Source of the DNA: Bos javanicus
Lineage: Eukaryota; Chordata; Mammalia; Artiodactyla; Bovidae
Direction: 5' to 3'
Assembly (NCBI RefSeq): GCF_032452875.1
Contig: NC_083883.1
Span: 57,658,698-57,722,697, forward strand
Length of the DNA stretch: 64,000 nucleotides
Shown one piece after another: positions 43,950-55,030 of this stretch. Numbering within the stretch: position 1 is the first letter of the stretch; the number at the start of each line of letters is the position of its first letter. The notes below the pieces were generated by a model. The model saw nothing but the letters and a program-made list of their open reading frames with translations, was not told the origin of the DNA and searched no databases. Both the position numbers and the translations under genes were made by a program.

Positions 43950-44575
43950 CTCCATGGTTCATAGATGATTTTAAAACAAGCCACAGAATTTTTGATCATC
44001 TCCATTCCAAAGGCAGCACCTAATTCTCCTCCTTTTAGGTATGGGCTACACTTAGTGGGTCACCTATAATAAATAGAACAGAATGGAAGTGGCAGTGAGT
44101 GACTTCCCAGATTAGAACTTAAAAGGCATCATGGCTTCCTTCTTGCTCTCTGGCTCTTGAATCACTGTTCTGCAGGAAGCCAGCTGCCATGTCATGGGGA
44201 CCCTCAGGGAGACCTATGGGGAGGTCACTCAAGGAAGTCTGAGGTCTTCTGCCAATAGCCATGTACATGAGCTATCTTACAAGCAGATTCCACAGTCCAG
44301 ACAGGCTTTCTGATTACTGCAATGCTTGTGATATCTTGACTGTGACTTCCTGAGAGACCAGAAGCAATAAGCTAAGCTGCTCCAGAATTCCAGTCCCAGT
44401 GAAGCTGAGATAATAAATGTTTGTTGTTTTCAGATGCTGTTTTGGGGCCATTTGTTATGGATCTTCCTGACCCAGGGATTGAACCTGGGTCTCCTGCATT
44501 GCAGGCAGATTCTTTACTGTCTGAGCCACCAAAGAAGCCCTATGTGTTATGCAGCAGTAGACAACAAGAACAGCT
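43950..44575 (+). mobile_element. MLT1-like LTR split by SINE head
   Basis: 3' half reads 'gagataataaatgtttgttg', then 'gatgctgttttggggccatt' and 'tgttatg', then after the insertion 'cagcagtagacaac'. This matches the end of another MaLR LTR subfamily. The 5' half is diverged, so the start is approximate. Confidence 0.6.
44460..44540 (-). mobile_element. tRNA-head-only SINE copy
   Basis: Antisense, 81 bp: 'gacccagggattgaacctgg', 'gcaggcagattctttactg', ending 'gccaccaaagaagccc'. The BovA or CHR body is absent. Flanks 'tttgttatg' (44451-44459) and 'atgtgttatg' (44542-44551) look like a target-site duplication. Confidence 0.75.
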
Positions 44576-44589
44576 TGACTTGAACTCCT

Positions 44590-45215
44590 TTCCACTAGGC
44601 TTGCCTCTTACCACTCTTGCCTAGTCTCTGAGCCTCAGCCCCACTGGCTTGCTTGCTAGGTCTCAGATTTCCCATGCTTTCCAAGCCCCTTTTTCTAGAA
44701 TGCACTCCTACATTCTTCCTTAGTTGAGTTCTATTAATCCTTTGGATCACATTTCAAGCATTAATTTTTCATGGAAAACTTTCCTGACTTCCTAGTCTAG
44801 GAATATGCTTTCATTAAACCATATTCCTCTCTTTCAGAACACTTTCCTCTTATTATAATTTGTTCATTGGGGTGATTATTGAATTGATGTCTATCAAAGA
44901 ATTTGTCTGCAACGTGGGAGACCTGGGTTTGATCCCTGAGTCAGGAAGATCTTCTGGAGAAGGGAATGGCAACCTACTCCAGTATTCTTGCCTGGAGAAT
45001 CCCATGGACAGAGGAGCCTGGTGGGCTACAGTTTATGGGTTCACAAAGAGTCCAACATGACTGTTTCACTTTCAACACTTTTACTCTCACTTTTTTTTAC
45101 TAGACTTCAAGCACCATGAGGCCAGAGATGGTGGTATTTTTGCTTACCTCTATGTCCTATGCAAGTTATTCAGTCAATACATATCAATAATTATTGGATG
45201 GATGGATGGAAGTAA
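44590..45215 (+). mobile_element. L2 3' UTR split by Bov-tA, ends in GGAT repeat
   Basis: Sense L2 before the insert ('tttctagaatgcactcctac', 'catttcaagcattaattttt', 'tttcctgacttcctagtc') and after it ('actagacttcaagcaccatg', 'aggccagagatggtgg'). Ends in (GGAT)n at about 45199-45212. Confidence 0.75.
44888..45072 (+). mobile_element. Bov-tA SINE nested in L2
   Basis: Sense: 'aaagaatttgtctgcaacg', 'tttgatccctgagtcagg', 'ttcttgcctggagaatccc', 'gagtccaacatgactg'. First ~18 bases of the head are degraded or missing. Confidence 0.9.
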
Positions 45216-45219
45216 GCCA

Positions 45220-46645
45220 GTATCTGCAGACGCGTAAGTCTTACATTTCAGAATTGTCCTCTGTTAGGTGTCCCAGTTACAGAAACATCTGTGAACCTAC
45301 AAACAAATTAGTCAACCTGTAGCTACATATGAGTTAACTAGAGCTCAGATATTATACATTGTTTGCTTATTCATTTGATGCCATTAAAAATTCTTTTGCC
45401 TTCCTTTAGTATCTTTATGAAATTTCTTTTCAAAATCCCATTCCTGTATGTCACTATTTATGAGTGAGGAGAGAACAAGGATTCTCTTCCAAATCTGGAG
45501 CAGATAAAGGGGAGAAGCCCCCACAGGTACATGGGTGGGGACAGCTGGGGTGGTTGGCATTCCTCCTCTTTACAGCTGTGGGACGTGATTAAAGAGGTGT
45601 AATATGGGGGTGGACTGGGCAAGGCCAGGTCTTCTAGAGTAAAGATACAGCAGCTCTGCAAATGGTGCAGTGCACAATTTGTCTTAATTGATGAGCCCTG
45701 GGGGAAGAAAGCCAAGGAGAAGTGTTCATTGGTTATGAATTGGGTAATCCTTCCTGGTATAGACAATAACATGAGCAGCTCAGTACCTGACTGATATAGT
45801 GACCCTACAGGAGCGAGTTCCAACCCATTTTTATAAGTAAATACCATCATTTTCAATAAAAATACATGCTTTTAAATCCAAGAGCTTTATTAAATCAAAC
45901 TATTTAGCTGCACTTAGGCTGCTTTGCCCTAGTTCGTATCTGTGTTGTTTGTAAGTGTATTTTATGAATGACACTTCTTTAAAAGAAAAAAAAAAAAAAA
46001 ACCCACCAGAAACCTATTTATCTTGAGCCTCTTTATCTCAGGCTACTTTGCATGTATATATATGTACATATATCTGTAATTTCTCCGGAGCACCAGGAAG
46101 GCCAGACTTGGGAAGAGCTTTTATTCATTATTTAATCAAGGAAAGAGCTTTAACTCAAACAAGAGCAGGAAAGGGGGTGGCTGGGGAGAACATCCAGGCA
46201 GGAGCAAAAGAGTCTGGGCAAGAGAGAACATTTTTATAAACAGACTCTCAAGATAAAAACCTGAACAAAGAGCAACAAACAGCTCCTTTCTACATCTTTT
46301 TTTTTTTTTTCCTTTTCTTGAAGCTTCTGACAGACTCAATTCTCTTCCTGCATAATCTCCTCTCATTTCTTTCTGGAGCAATGTCAGTGTTCTGAATACA
46401 GAAACACATCACCATTTGTTTCCCTTAAGGTGGCTCCTTCCTCTGGCTACAAACAGAGGAGGGAAAGGCCCAGCCCAGCTCCCAGGTCATTCTCTGCTAC
46501 AGTGATTTCAGATCCTGCAACCCTCTCCACCTTGGGGACTCTTCCCCTCACCCAAGAAGGTTTTCCCTGGTTTCATTAACTTTGCAAGAAGCAGGTGATA
46601 GCTGATGGTCAGCCTCAGTTCCACCTTGGGTAGGTCAAGGGGACT
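45220..46645. other. Unique sequence with A and T runs, no gene seen
   Basis: A run near 45987-46002 and T run near 46298-46311 without an attached SINE body. The AT-rich part (45840-46150) is repeat-free and may be conserved, but I have only composition to go on. Confidence 0.4.
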
Positions 46646-46649
46646 TGGC

Positions 46650-46750
46650 CCACAATAACCCAGAGAGGTAGGTTTCTTCCTCTCACTTCTTGCAGATAAG
46701 GGGACTGAGGTTTAGAAAGACAGTTTCATGCTCATAACAAGAATCGTGAC
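46650..46750 (-). mobile_element. MIR fragment
   Basis: Antisense MIR: 'cttgcagataaggggactg', 'aggtttagaaagacagtttc'. Confidence 0.55.
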
Positions 46751-46904
46751 TTTGGAGTCCATGATGAAATCTGACTCTTTATCCTCATGTTTCTTGCTTT
46801 CCCCATCAAAATATTTTCCTAGGAGATATTTCTTTGTGGTCTAAGTCTCCCTCCTCTTGTATTTCTCCCATCAGCTAGATCCCTTTATCTTGTTCAGCTT
46901 TCAC

Positions 46905-48130
46905 TAATTTATTATTTCAACCATGGAGCATCTCCCATGTGAAACAATCAAACTACTCTCGTGGAGTCTACATTCTAGTTAAGGAAGACAGATAGCGAAC
47001 GAGAAAACATGTCCCATGTCAACGGTGATCTGTGCCAAATAAGAAGAAAAGACCACATAGGATATAGGGGGTGGAAGTGGCGGGGAGGGAGGGAGGGGAC
47101 TTGGCCTTCTATAACAGGTGGTCAAGGAGGCCTCACAGAAAGGTGACCCTTAAGAGCAGACACAAAGGAATGGAGAGATTCGGTTTGAGTGAGAGAGGGT
47201 TTCTGAGAGGAGGGAACAGGGAGCCCAAAGATGTGACTCTTTGGGTGTGTCTAAGGAAGAGTGAGGAGGCCAGGGTGGCTAGAGTGAAGGGTCAAGGAGG
47301 CATGGCAGATGAAGCTAGAGGAGAAAGGACAAAGTGGACCAGGAGCAAGAGATGAGGTCAGTGAGCTGGGGAGGAGAGCACGAGGGCGTTCTGCTGTAAC
47401 AGCGTTGCTTTTTCACTCTAAGTGAGCTAGAAAGTTATTGGAGGATTGTCAGCAGGAGATCTAGCTTGACCACTCTGCTCAATGTGCTAAGAATAGACTG
47501 GGGGTGGGAAGGCAAGGTTGGAGGGAGGAATTAGACCCATTAGGAGGCGCTGCAGGAATCCAAGTGCAAGTTGATGGAGACAGACCAAGAGATGAGACTA
47601 GAGTTTGGAGACATGTAGAAGGTGGAACCAATGGGGTTTGCCATAGCTTGATGGAGGATGTGGACAAAGAGAGAAATCAAGGATGACTTCAAGGTTTGGC
47701 CACAGTAACTAGAAGAATGGAGCTGACAAAACTGAGAAAGAGAAGACTGTGAGAGGAGAAAAATCAGATGACAGTAAAGAGGAAGGAGGGAGTTTTGCAA
47801 AAAGAGAAGTTAAGAGATTGCCATGCAGGAGAGGAGAGTGAATGGACTAGGAAAATGCAGTAGTATTGCCCAGCAGAGCTAAGGGCTAACTTGAGTTGGT
47901 GGCCATGAATGTAAAGTGACATTATGGTTAGGTTTGGGTTTTTTTTTTTTTTCTCAGCCATTTTCAGCTGTATATATGTAAACATGGAATAGGCAAAGAG
48001 TTGGATCTAACCAAGGTTAGGGATTTGCCACCCAGGACACTGGGAGGACAAGATGTGGGAGGGAATCGATGAAGATCGTGCATGGACAAAATGAAGACCA
48101 AAGGCACCCAACCAGGATAGGAGTAGGGTA
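46905..48130 (-). mobile_element. Long L2 3' region (~1.2 kb)
   Basis: Antisense L2 followed from its 3' end inward: 'gtggagtctacattctagtt', 'aggaggcctcacagaaagg', 'gaaagttattggaggattg', 'gcaggaatccaagtgcaag', 'aaggatgacttcaaggtttg'. A T run at 47939-47953 lies inside. No open L2 frame. Confidence 0.8.
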
Positions 48131-48134
48131 GGGC

Positions 48135-49955
48135 AGGAGGGGGGAGCACAGTACAGAGTTGGCAAGATCAATGGGTTTTGTGTTTTGGAAAGGTGGAAGA
48201 ATTGTTAGGGTAGGGATGAAAAAGGGACTGAGCTGGGAAGTCAGGAGGTGGTAGTCAGAGATGGGAAGCCTTAAAATGGAGATTTTGGGTGGGGGTAGAA
48301 ATCAGAGTTTCCAGGAAATAAGAATAGGAGTGGGTAACCCAGAATCATCTCCCTTGATATCTCCCATGTCTTGGGCTCCCCTTCTTCTCTTCCACTTGTG
48401 TGCTTTCCCAAGAACCCTTTCTGATATTTATAGCATTAACAGATACGAACCTGACTCATTTCCTCTGCCCTTCTTGGTCCCTTCTTGTGTATTAGTGTGG
48501 GTCCTCGGAAAAGCAGAAGTCACTGGACTAAGCACAGAAGAATTTCACCCGAGAGAGGGAATGGGGAAGGAAGTGGGTGAGGCTGGGAGAATTGTCCAAC
48601 CACCATGAAAGAGAACAGGTTGGGTGGAAGCATCTAGATAGCTGGGCAACTGAACAAGATTTAAAGTCGGCAATGCTCTTAGGGAGTCCTCTAGCTGGAG
48701 ACACCCATCAGAGACCTGAAGGAACTGGAGCTGGTCTGCCTTGGTGTCCCCAGCATAGTCATTGGCTGGGAGCAGTCCATGGGAAGTATAGGATCCAGCT
48801 AATGCAGCCATAGATTTCAGAACACATCATCTGGGGCCCTCAGTCAATTTCACTGCCCATAATTGAGATTCTGTGAAGCACATTCCCACCAATAGTTCCC
48901 CAATCCAGCATCAGAACCAAGCTCAGGAGTGAAGTCACTGCTTTTTAATTCAATGTCCTGTACCTTTGAGCCTTTGCTAAGATCTGGGTGCTGCCAGCTT
49001 CCCAAGAAGTGCATGTGGGCAAAGTGCAGGTTCCTTGTTTCCTCCACACATAGGGACCTTCCAGAGAAGGGCCTCAGCTCCAGAGAAGCTTCCATGCCCT
49101 CAGGAAGGCTGTACTGTGGGGCTAGCAAGAGCTGGGCTTGGAGAGCACTGGGGAGAGCAGACCACTGAGGTGGAAGCTGGGTCTCCTTGGATCCCATTCA
49201 TTGCTCCTCTTCTGACCCCAGCAGGCTCTGCATCACTGCTAAAGAGCCCCCCCTTTTTCCCCCCTATCCATTTGGCTTCCTCACACCCTGCCTGATTCTC
49301 TGCCCCACTCATTGATACCTGAAAATTCAGCCCTTACGAAATATCACCTCAAAGGCTTTGTCCTCCTCTCCCTGGCCGAATTCTTAGGCCTTCCACCCAA
49401 ATAAACACCATCTTCAGCCCCTGAGTTTGCTCTTTTGATTTCTCTTTTTCCCTCTACAGTTCCTTTCACTCCACATCACTTGGTAAAACCTGATACGTCA
49501 TCCGTGCGCTTTCTCTGCTGTCTATTCCTATACTTCTCTGCTTCTGCCAAAACACTGGCTCATGCTCCAGTTATCATCTCCCTGAACCCCCAAAAGCTTT
49601 TACTTTCTGCTCTTGCAGCTCCTTTTTTCCCATCTTTCCCCTTGTTCCTTCCTCTCTCTGTGCTCTTGCCTCATCCCTGTCTGACAGCTCCCCCTCCCTG
49701 TTCCTCTCTCCACCAGGAAGATGGACCGCCCAGATCCACTCACCCCACCCACACTTCTTCTCACCCTGGTCTTGAGCGCTCACCCAATGCCTACTTTTCG
49801 AAATGGTTTCTCCTAAAATAGAAATTAAAAACAAAACAAAAATACTCCTACCAACAGTGGGAACATTTAGAGAAAAGCCTTTCTGCAAGCATCCCCAGTC
49901 CCCAGCTGGCTAGCAGGTACCCCACTGGATGGACTCACAAGAACTGAGGATTTAT
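48135..49955. other. Unique sequence, no gene seen
   Basis: 1.8 kb with no assigned repeat. The 49240-49800 part is pyrimidine-rich and gives a spurious 128-codon frame. A diverged sense L2 at 49330-49640 is possible but unconfirmed. Confidence 0.35.
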
Positions 49956-49956
49956 T

Positions 49957-50065
49957 CTTTTTTTTTTTTTTGGCTGTTGGAGCCAGCATGTGCGTTTCCT
50001 GACCAGGGATACAACCAGCACCCCCTGCAGTAGAAGCACGGAGTCTTAACCACCAGGGAAATCCC
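49957..50065 (-). mobile_element. CHR-type SINE, short form
   Basis: Antisense: T run, 'tttcctgaccagggatacaa', 'gtagaagcacggagtcttaa', ending 'ccaccagggaaatccc'. Confidence 0.85.
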
Positions 50066-50309
50066 AAGGTGGGGATTTTAGAGGGAAGGGTTGAGGCTGG
50101 AGTTAGAGTAATAATGAAGCTTAGAGCAGGGTTTCTCCAGATGGTCTCCTCAAGGTTACTCACTAGTGAGTGGCAAAGCTAGAACGCTTGTACAGTGGCC
50201 CTCAATCTAATATTCTTTCAACTTTATCTTAATGGCTTTCCCAACTAAGAAGAAATTTTAACATGGAGTGAGAGCCTGGACTCCTCATGCACCAGTGGGA
50301 GAACAGTAG

Positions 50310-50460
50310 TGCAGGGCTTAGCAGGGAGCTTGTTGGGCAAAAATGCAGAATCTGGGCCCCATAGACCCATGGAGTTACTCTGCACTTTCACGGGATCCCC
50401 AAGTGACTCCTCTACATATTAAAGTAGGAGAAGCACTGATCCCAGGACCTTCAGGCCTGT
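50310..50460 (+). mobile_element. MER5 (hAT-Charlie) fragment
   Basis: 'gggagcttgttgggcaaaaa', 'tgcagaatctgggccccata', 'atccccaagtgactcctc'. Standard MER5 order. Confidence 0.7.
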
Positions 50461-50699
50461 CTCCCAATTCCAAGACTGTGACTTCACTTGCCAGACTAGA
50501 GGCTCCAGAACACAGGTATCTGGCAGTCAATCTACAGTGCAGCACAGTGAGCTCTCTGTAACACAAAAGATGTGAAATCAATTTTGTTTACTGACAGCCT
50601 GATTAAACACTCCTACCCCTTAATTATTTTTGTCTTCTAAAAATGGCAAGTCAAGCGGCTCACCTTCCAGGGAAATTTTCAAAGGAAGACACACTAGGG

Positions 50700-51350
50700 G
50701 TGACTCCAAATCACCCTTTGCGGCTATTACATCTTCCATGTGCGCTAAATGGCCCGGCACTGGGACCCCACGGTGCAGGTCAGGAGGCGCCCGCGGTGAG
50801 AAGAATAAATACAGGCGCCTCACAGACCCGGTTCTCAGCGCCACTCCACCCACTGACGCCAGCACAGTGGCTCAGGCGATTCTCAGACTGACGTGCCACC
50901 TCTGGGGTGTCACCCAGCCAGCTTTCTTTGTACTCTAAAGAAAGGGAGTCCCTGGAAACACTGATTTGAGGACCCTTGAGCACCATCCTTCCTCCAGATC
51001 AGCAGACTGGAAGAAGGGCATCTTTGGCATAAGACCGGGCAGCCTGGACCGAGCCTCTTGGTAGATGAGGGGGGCGGGAAACGAAAACAGAGAGGGAGGC
51101 GGTGTCTGGCTAGCTCATGCTGAAATGAGGTAAAGGGTCAGAAATACACTTGCTATAATCCTACCTCTAGGCACAGCAGGTGCGTGCGCACGCAGAGTGC
51201 TTACTGAAAAAGAGCTTCCAGGAAAAAAAAAAAAAATCCTATATGAATGGCAGCGTGTGCGCCGCAGTCCCGGAAGATTTCGGGTTTGAATTTGGATGCA
51301 CCTGCCCAATACACACAGATAAACATCTGGAGCCGTTAAATGTTCTGCAT
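50700..51350. promoter_or_regulatory. Locally CpG-enriched repeat-free segment
   Basis: I count 13 CpG between about 50715 and 50895 (e.g. 'ggaggcgcccgcggtgag'), with further ones to 51340 ('gcagcgtgtgcgccgcag'). Most of the window has very few outside young SINEs. A 'ggggcggg' GC box overlaps an E2F-like 'ggcgggaaa' at about 51071-51081. No transcript signal is visible, and density is below a classic CpG island outside the first 200 bp. Candidate enhancer or weak promoter. Confidence 0.35.
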
Positions 51351-51429
51351 TTCAGGGCTGTTCTGGATCAATCCCAAATGAGGGTGTCGCTTTTTTCTTT
51401 CTTCTTGGGATTAAAAACACGCTTGAAAG

Positions 51430-52130
51430 ATGTAGACTCCTTTGGATCTGCTCTCATTTAAAAAGCACAGTTATCCCTAAAGTGTTCAGTTCTCTACCAC
51501 AGACAGTTTCCTGCTCAAATATAGTAATTCAAAATATACATCCAGAATTCTTAGCATCTGCTCTGTACAGAGCAACATATTTTGACATTCCAGGAAAGTT
51601 TTTTTTAAAAAAATAAGGCAGGAAAGGAAAAAAAAAAAAAAGGAAAAAGGAAGGAAAGAAGAGAGAGAGGATTAAAATATATATTCTCTGAGAATAATTT
51701 CCTCTCTGAAAGGCTAATAATATATCAACTTTAATATTTACATTGACAGGTTCTTATTTGGCTAATTGACAGTCTCTGTATTTTTAGTAGAGGGCCATTG
51801 GCAAAAGTAGGTGAAAACAATTAGTAATGCATTCATTATAGATCAACTTACTGAAAAAGTTTAATAGCTCCTTGTTTTGAATGAGATGTCTACTAAAGCT
51901 TCTGTGATATGTGTTTTTCCTTTGTACAGTGCAATTTAAAAAGTTAGTCAATGAAAGAATAATTGAATGTTCACGTTTGTATGGAAATTTCTTGAGTGTC
52001 TACAGGAATGTTTGAATTTCATTTACCCTGCCTTTCACTCAGGTTGATAATGTCTAGGCTCAGTTAACACTTGGCTTTCTGATCATTTTAATTAAGGTAC
52101 AAATAATAATCCTTCACCAAAGATATCGGA
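51430..52130. promoter_or_regulatory. AT-rich repeat-free segment, candidate conserved element
   Basis: About 700 bp with no recognised transposon, following the CpG-richer segment. Contains 'attgacag' twice (51742-51749 and 51765-51772; TGACAG is the core bound by TALE homeodomain proteins), the second inside 'gctaattgacag'. Several TAAT cores follow, e.g. 'aacaattagtaatgcattc' and 'ttttaattaagg'. An A-rich/purine simple tract lies at about 51599-51672. Inference only. Confidence 0.3.
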
Positions 52131-52241
52131 CAGAACCATTTCTTAAACTACAATAAACCACCCAATAGAAAAAAGCAACAGATAGGAACAGGCAACACAC
52201 AAAAAGAGAAAATTCAGCTGGCTAATAAACATATGAAAAGA

Positions 52242-52357
52242 CAGTCCCTCTCGTGTCCGATTCTGTGCGACCCCATAGACAGCAGCCCACCAGGCTCCCC
52301 CGTCTCTGGGATTCTCCAGGCAAGAACACTGGAGTGGGCTGCCATTTCCTTCTCCAA
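52242..52357 (-). mobile_element. Bov-tA/BovA SINE, 5'-truncated, nested in L1
   Basis: Antisense: 'ctcgtgtccgattctgtgcg', 'caggctcccccgtctctggg', 'gcaagaacactggagtggg'. No tRNA head. Confidence 0.9.
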
Positions 52358-52439
52358 ATGAGCAATCAGGAAGGTGCAAATAAAAGCACCCAGGAGATGC
52401 CATGTCTAATCTATCAGATGGGCAGCAATCAGGTAAAAT

Positions 52440-52635
52440 GACATCATGGGTAAGGGCATGGGCTCAGAAGGCAGGCTCTACCACTTGCCAGTGTGTGCCC
52501 CAGGACTAGATTCTTAGCTTCTCTGGATCTCTAAAAGGGTAATAATATCAACATCTATCTCACTGGGTTGTTGTAAACATCAAACGATTTCACACACATA
52601 AAGCATTCAAAACTATGCCTGGCAGAAAGTATCCA
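52440..52635 (+). mobile_element. MIR SINE inside the L1
   Basis: Sense MIR: 'ggctctaccacttgccagtg', 'gattcttagcttctctggat', 'ctctaaaagggtaataatat', 'tcactgggttgttgtaaaca', 'aaactatgcctggcag'. Confidence 0.8.
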
Positions 52636-52891
52636 CTTGACACATATATCTATTTTTGGCATCAAGTGTTGAAGAATGTGGGGAAGCCAATACTTCTGTA
52701 TATTGTTGGTTGGAGCATAAATGATCACAGCCACTTTGGAAGGCAATCCAGTGGCTTCTATAAAAAGTAAGGGTATGTAAATCCTATGATCCTGCTGTTG
52801 TTTCTGTGGATCTGCTCTTAAGAAACAAAAATATCTGCTTCATTCTCATGTTCACTGCAACATTATATGTAATGAACAATATCTGGAAACA

Positions 52892-52907
52892 GTTGCTCAG
52901 TTGTGCA
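52892..52907 (-). mobile_element. 16-bp SINE-tail micro-insertion with 21-bp duplication
   Basis: 'gttgctcagttgtgca' resembles the antisense 3' tail of Bov-tA/BovB. It sits between two identical 21-bp copies of L1 sequence (52871-52891 and 52908-52928; core 'gaacaatatctggaaaca'). Confidence 0.6.
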
Positions 52908-52933
52908 AATGAACAATATCTGGAAACAAATAG

Positions 52934-53122
52934 TTGCCCACTTGTGCCCAACTCTTTGCGACCCTATGGACTGTAGCCCACCAGGCTCCTCTGTCCATGG
53001 GATTCTCCAGGGAGAATACTGGAGTGATAGCCATTCCCTTCTCCAAGGGATCTTCTTGACCCGGGGATCGAACCCAGTTCTCTTGAGTTGGAGGCAGATT
53101 TCTTTACCATCTGAGCCACCAG
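52934..53122 (-). mobile_element. Bov-tA SINE nested in L1
   Basis: Antisense: 'ttgcccacttgtgcccaac', 'ggattctccagggagaatac', 'accatctgagccacca'. Perfect target-site duplication 'ggaaacaaatag' at 52922-52933 and 53123-53134. Confidence 0.95.
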
Positions 53123-53709
53123 GGAAACAAATAGGGAAATGGCTAATTATGGTATAACTCTAATTACTATGTAGCTGTTAAAAATAATGAAGTAGGTTTC
53201 CAGGTACTGACATGGAATGATCTCCAAGGTTTGGCTGAATGGAAATAGCAAGTATCAGAACAGTGATATCACTGTGAATAGCATTGCTATGATATGATGT
53301 GACATTTGTGTATATATCACTTGTATAAAAGCTACATACAAAACCTTGATTATATTAATGTGTTTAGGTCAGTGTAGTCATTAACTCTAAGAGAGGTATT
53401 GGCATGGGCTGTGATAGTCAAAAGAGGATTTACTGTATTTGTACTATTTTTAGTACAAACATTATTTTTGTATTTATTTTAACAGTGCGTTCCTCTACTA
53501 TTTATATAATTAAAATTTAGAGAGGGGGGAATAAGGAGTCATTGTTTAACAGGTGCAGGGTTTCAGTTTGGGATGATGAAAATGTTGTATAGGTGAATAA
53601 AGGTGATGGTTGCACACCAGTGTGAATGTGCTAATGTCTCAGAGCCATATGTTAAAAATAGTAAATTGCCTGTTATGTCTATTCTACTGCAATGACAAGT
53701 TTAATTTAA

Positions 53710-55007
53710 TTTAAAAGGTCTTTATACTGTAACATGACACAACAGGATGGCTCTAGTCAAGGAAAGTAGTGTGTGTGCCCCAGTGTACAGAAGTTGAGCC
53801 TCTCAAGAACCCTGGGACACGGTGGGGGTGAGTTGGAGAGTGGCAGAGACTTGGAAAGGAGAGGCAATGGGGAGGCCAGTCCTCCTGGAGAAGGGAAGTC
53901 TTAAATTCAACATTCAGTGGAAAGTCAAGCAGTGCCCAATTGATGGAACTTAGCCTTGATCTGCTGGGAAGAAGAGAATTCATTCCCCTAGTTCCCTGTT
54001 TCCCTCTCTCTCCAGTCAAAAGCCCTCCAGAGATAGATTCACAGATGGGAAGGGGCAGGGAAGGTGGCAGAAAAGGAAGAAAAGAAAGGGGTCATGAAAA
54101 GCTGAATTTCATAATGGCTTGTATTTTTGCTGCAGCAGCTCCTCTTTCAAAGAGCTTCCACGCACCTGGAGGGAACTTGTTTTCCTTCTGAGAATATGCC
54201 TTTCAAGTAGATTAAAAACTATTTTCATGAGTTGCGGCTGTTTACATGCAAACCTGTCATTCAGATGATATGTGCTTTCACAGATGCCCATGCAGGCTTA
54301 TCAACAGCTCCCTTCTGTTTGGGGATAATTTTCTGTATGCAGTGTGTCTGGGCAAAAGGAGGAAGGTGAAGGGACCTGAGGGTATTTTATTTCCTTGACA
54401 AGGTGAAAACAAAAATGCCAAGAGCTGAAGGAGGGTGGGGCTGGAGCCAGAGTCCAGAGTCTCCTCCAGTTGGAATGAGGGCTGGATGGTGTTGGAAGCT
54501 GGTCATTCAGTGCTGAGCTCGTCCAGTGTTTGAGATGGACAAGGTCCACCCTTGTCTACCGATTTAGCAATTCCCTACCCATCTAACTCCCAGCTTTTAA
54601 GGTTTTTGCCAGCCATTCCCCAGTAGAGCCTAATACCAAGGCCACACACTAGGAGAGAGAAGGTCTATCTGGTGAAGGGCGCATTGACTTTGGGAAATAT
54701 GAAGAAGCACAATTAAGCCTTGACCTCAACCATTGTAGATTCCCAAATTCTAGGACAAAGCTTAAAACATATTCTGAATTGAATTTATGCTTACTTATTT
54801 GCCAAATTTTTAAAAGCAATTATTAAGCCATTTTAATGAGAAATCTACAGTGTTGTTTTTTTTTTAATTCTCCACACTGAGAATCAATCTAAATTCTAGA
54901 AGGATACAGTGGTGGTTTGTGAGCCTTTGGAAACAAAAAGTTGATCCACCCAAGCCAACATAAGACAAAACAGATAACAAACCAGTGCACACGTGTGGAT
55001 TCGTACA
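53710..55007. other. Unique sequence, no gene seen
   Basis: No repeat assigned. T run near 54857-54866. The AT-rich portion 54770-54860 has homeodomain-type cores ('aagcaattattaagcc') but is short. Confidence 0.4.
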
Positions 55008-55030
55008 TGTGTGTGTGTGTGTGTGTATGT
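55008..55030. repeat. (TG)n short microsatellite
   Basis: 'tgtgtgtgtgtgtgtgtatg' with one interruption. Confidence 0.8.

Larger units (their letters stand above)
52150..53705 (+). mobile_element. Old L1M 3' end, repeatedly interrupted
   Basis: Sense L1 in pieces: end of ORF2 ('gctaataaacatatgaaaag', 'aatcaggaaggtgcaaataa'), then 3' UTR ('agccactttggaaggcaatc', 'atgttcactgcaacattata', 'actgacatggaatgatctcc', 'gggatgatgaaaatgttgta', 'ggtgatggttgcacacc'). Interruptions: Bov-tA at 52242-52357, MIR at 52440-52635, a micro-insertion at 52892-52907 and Bov-tA at 52934-53122. Confidence 0.8.
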
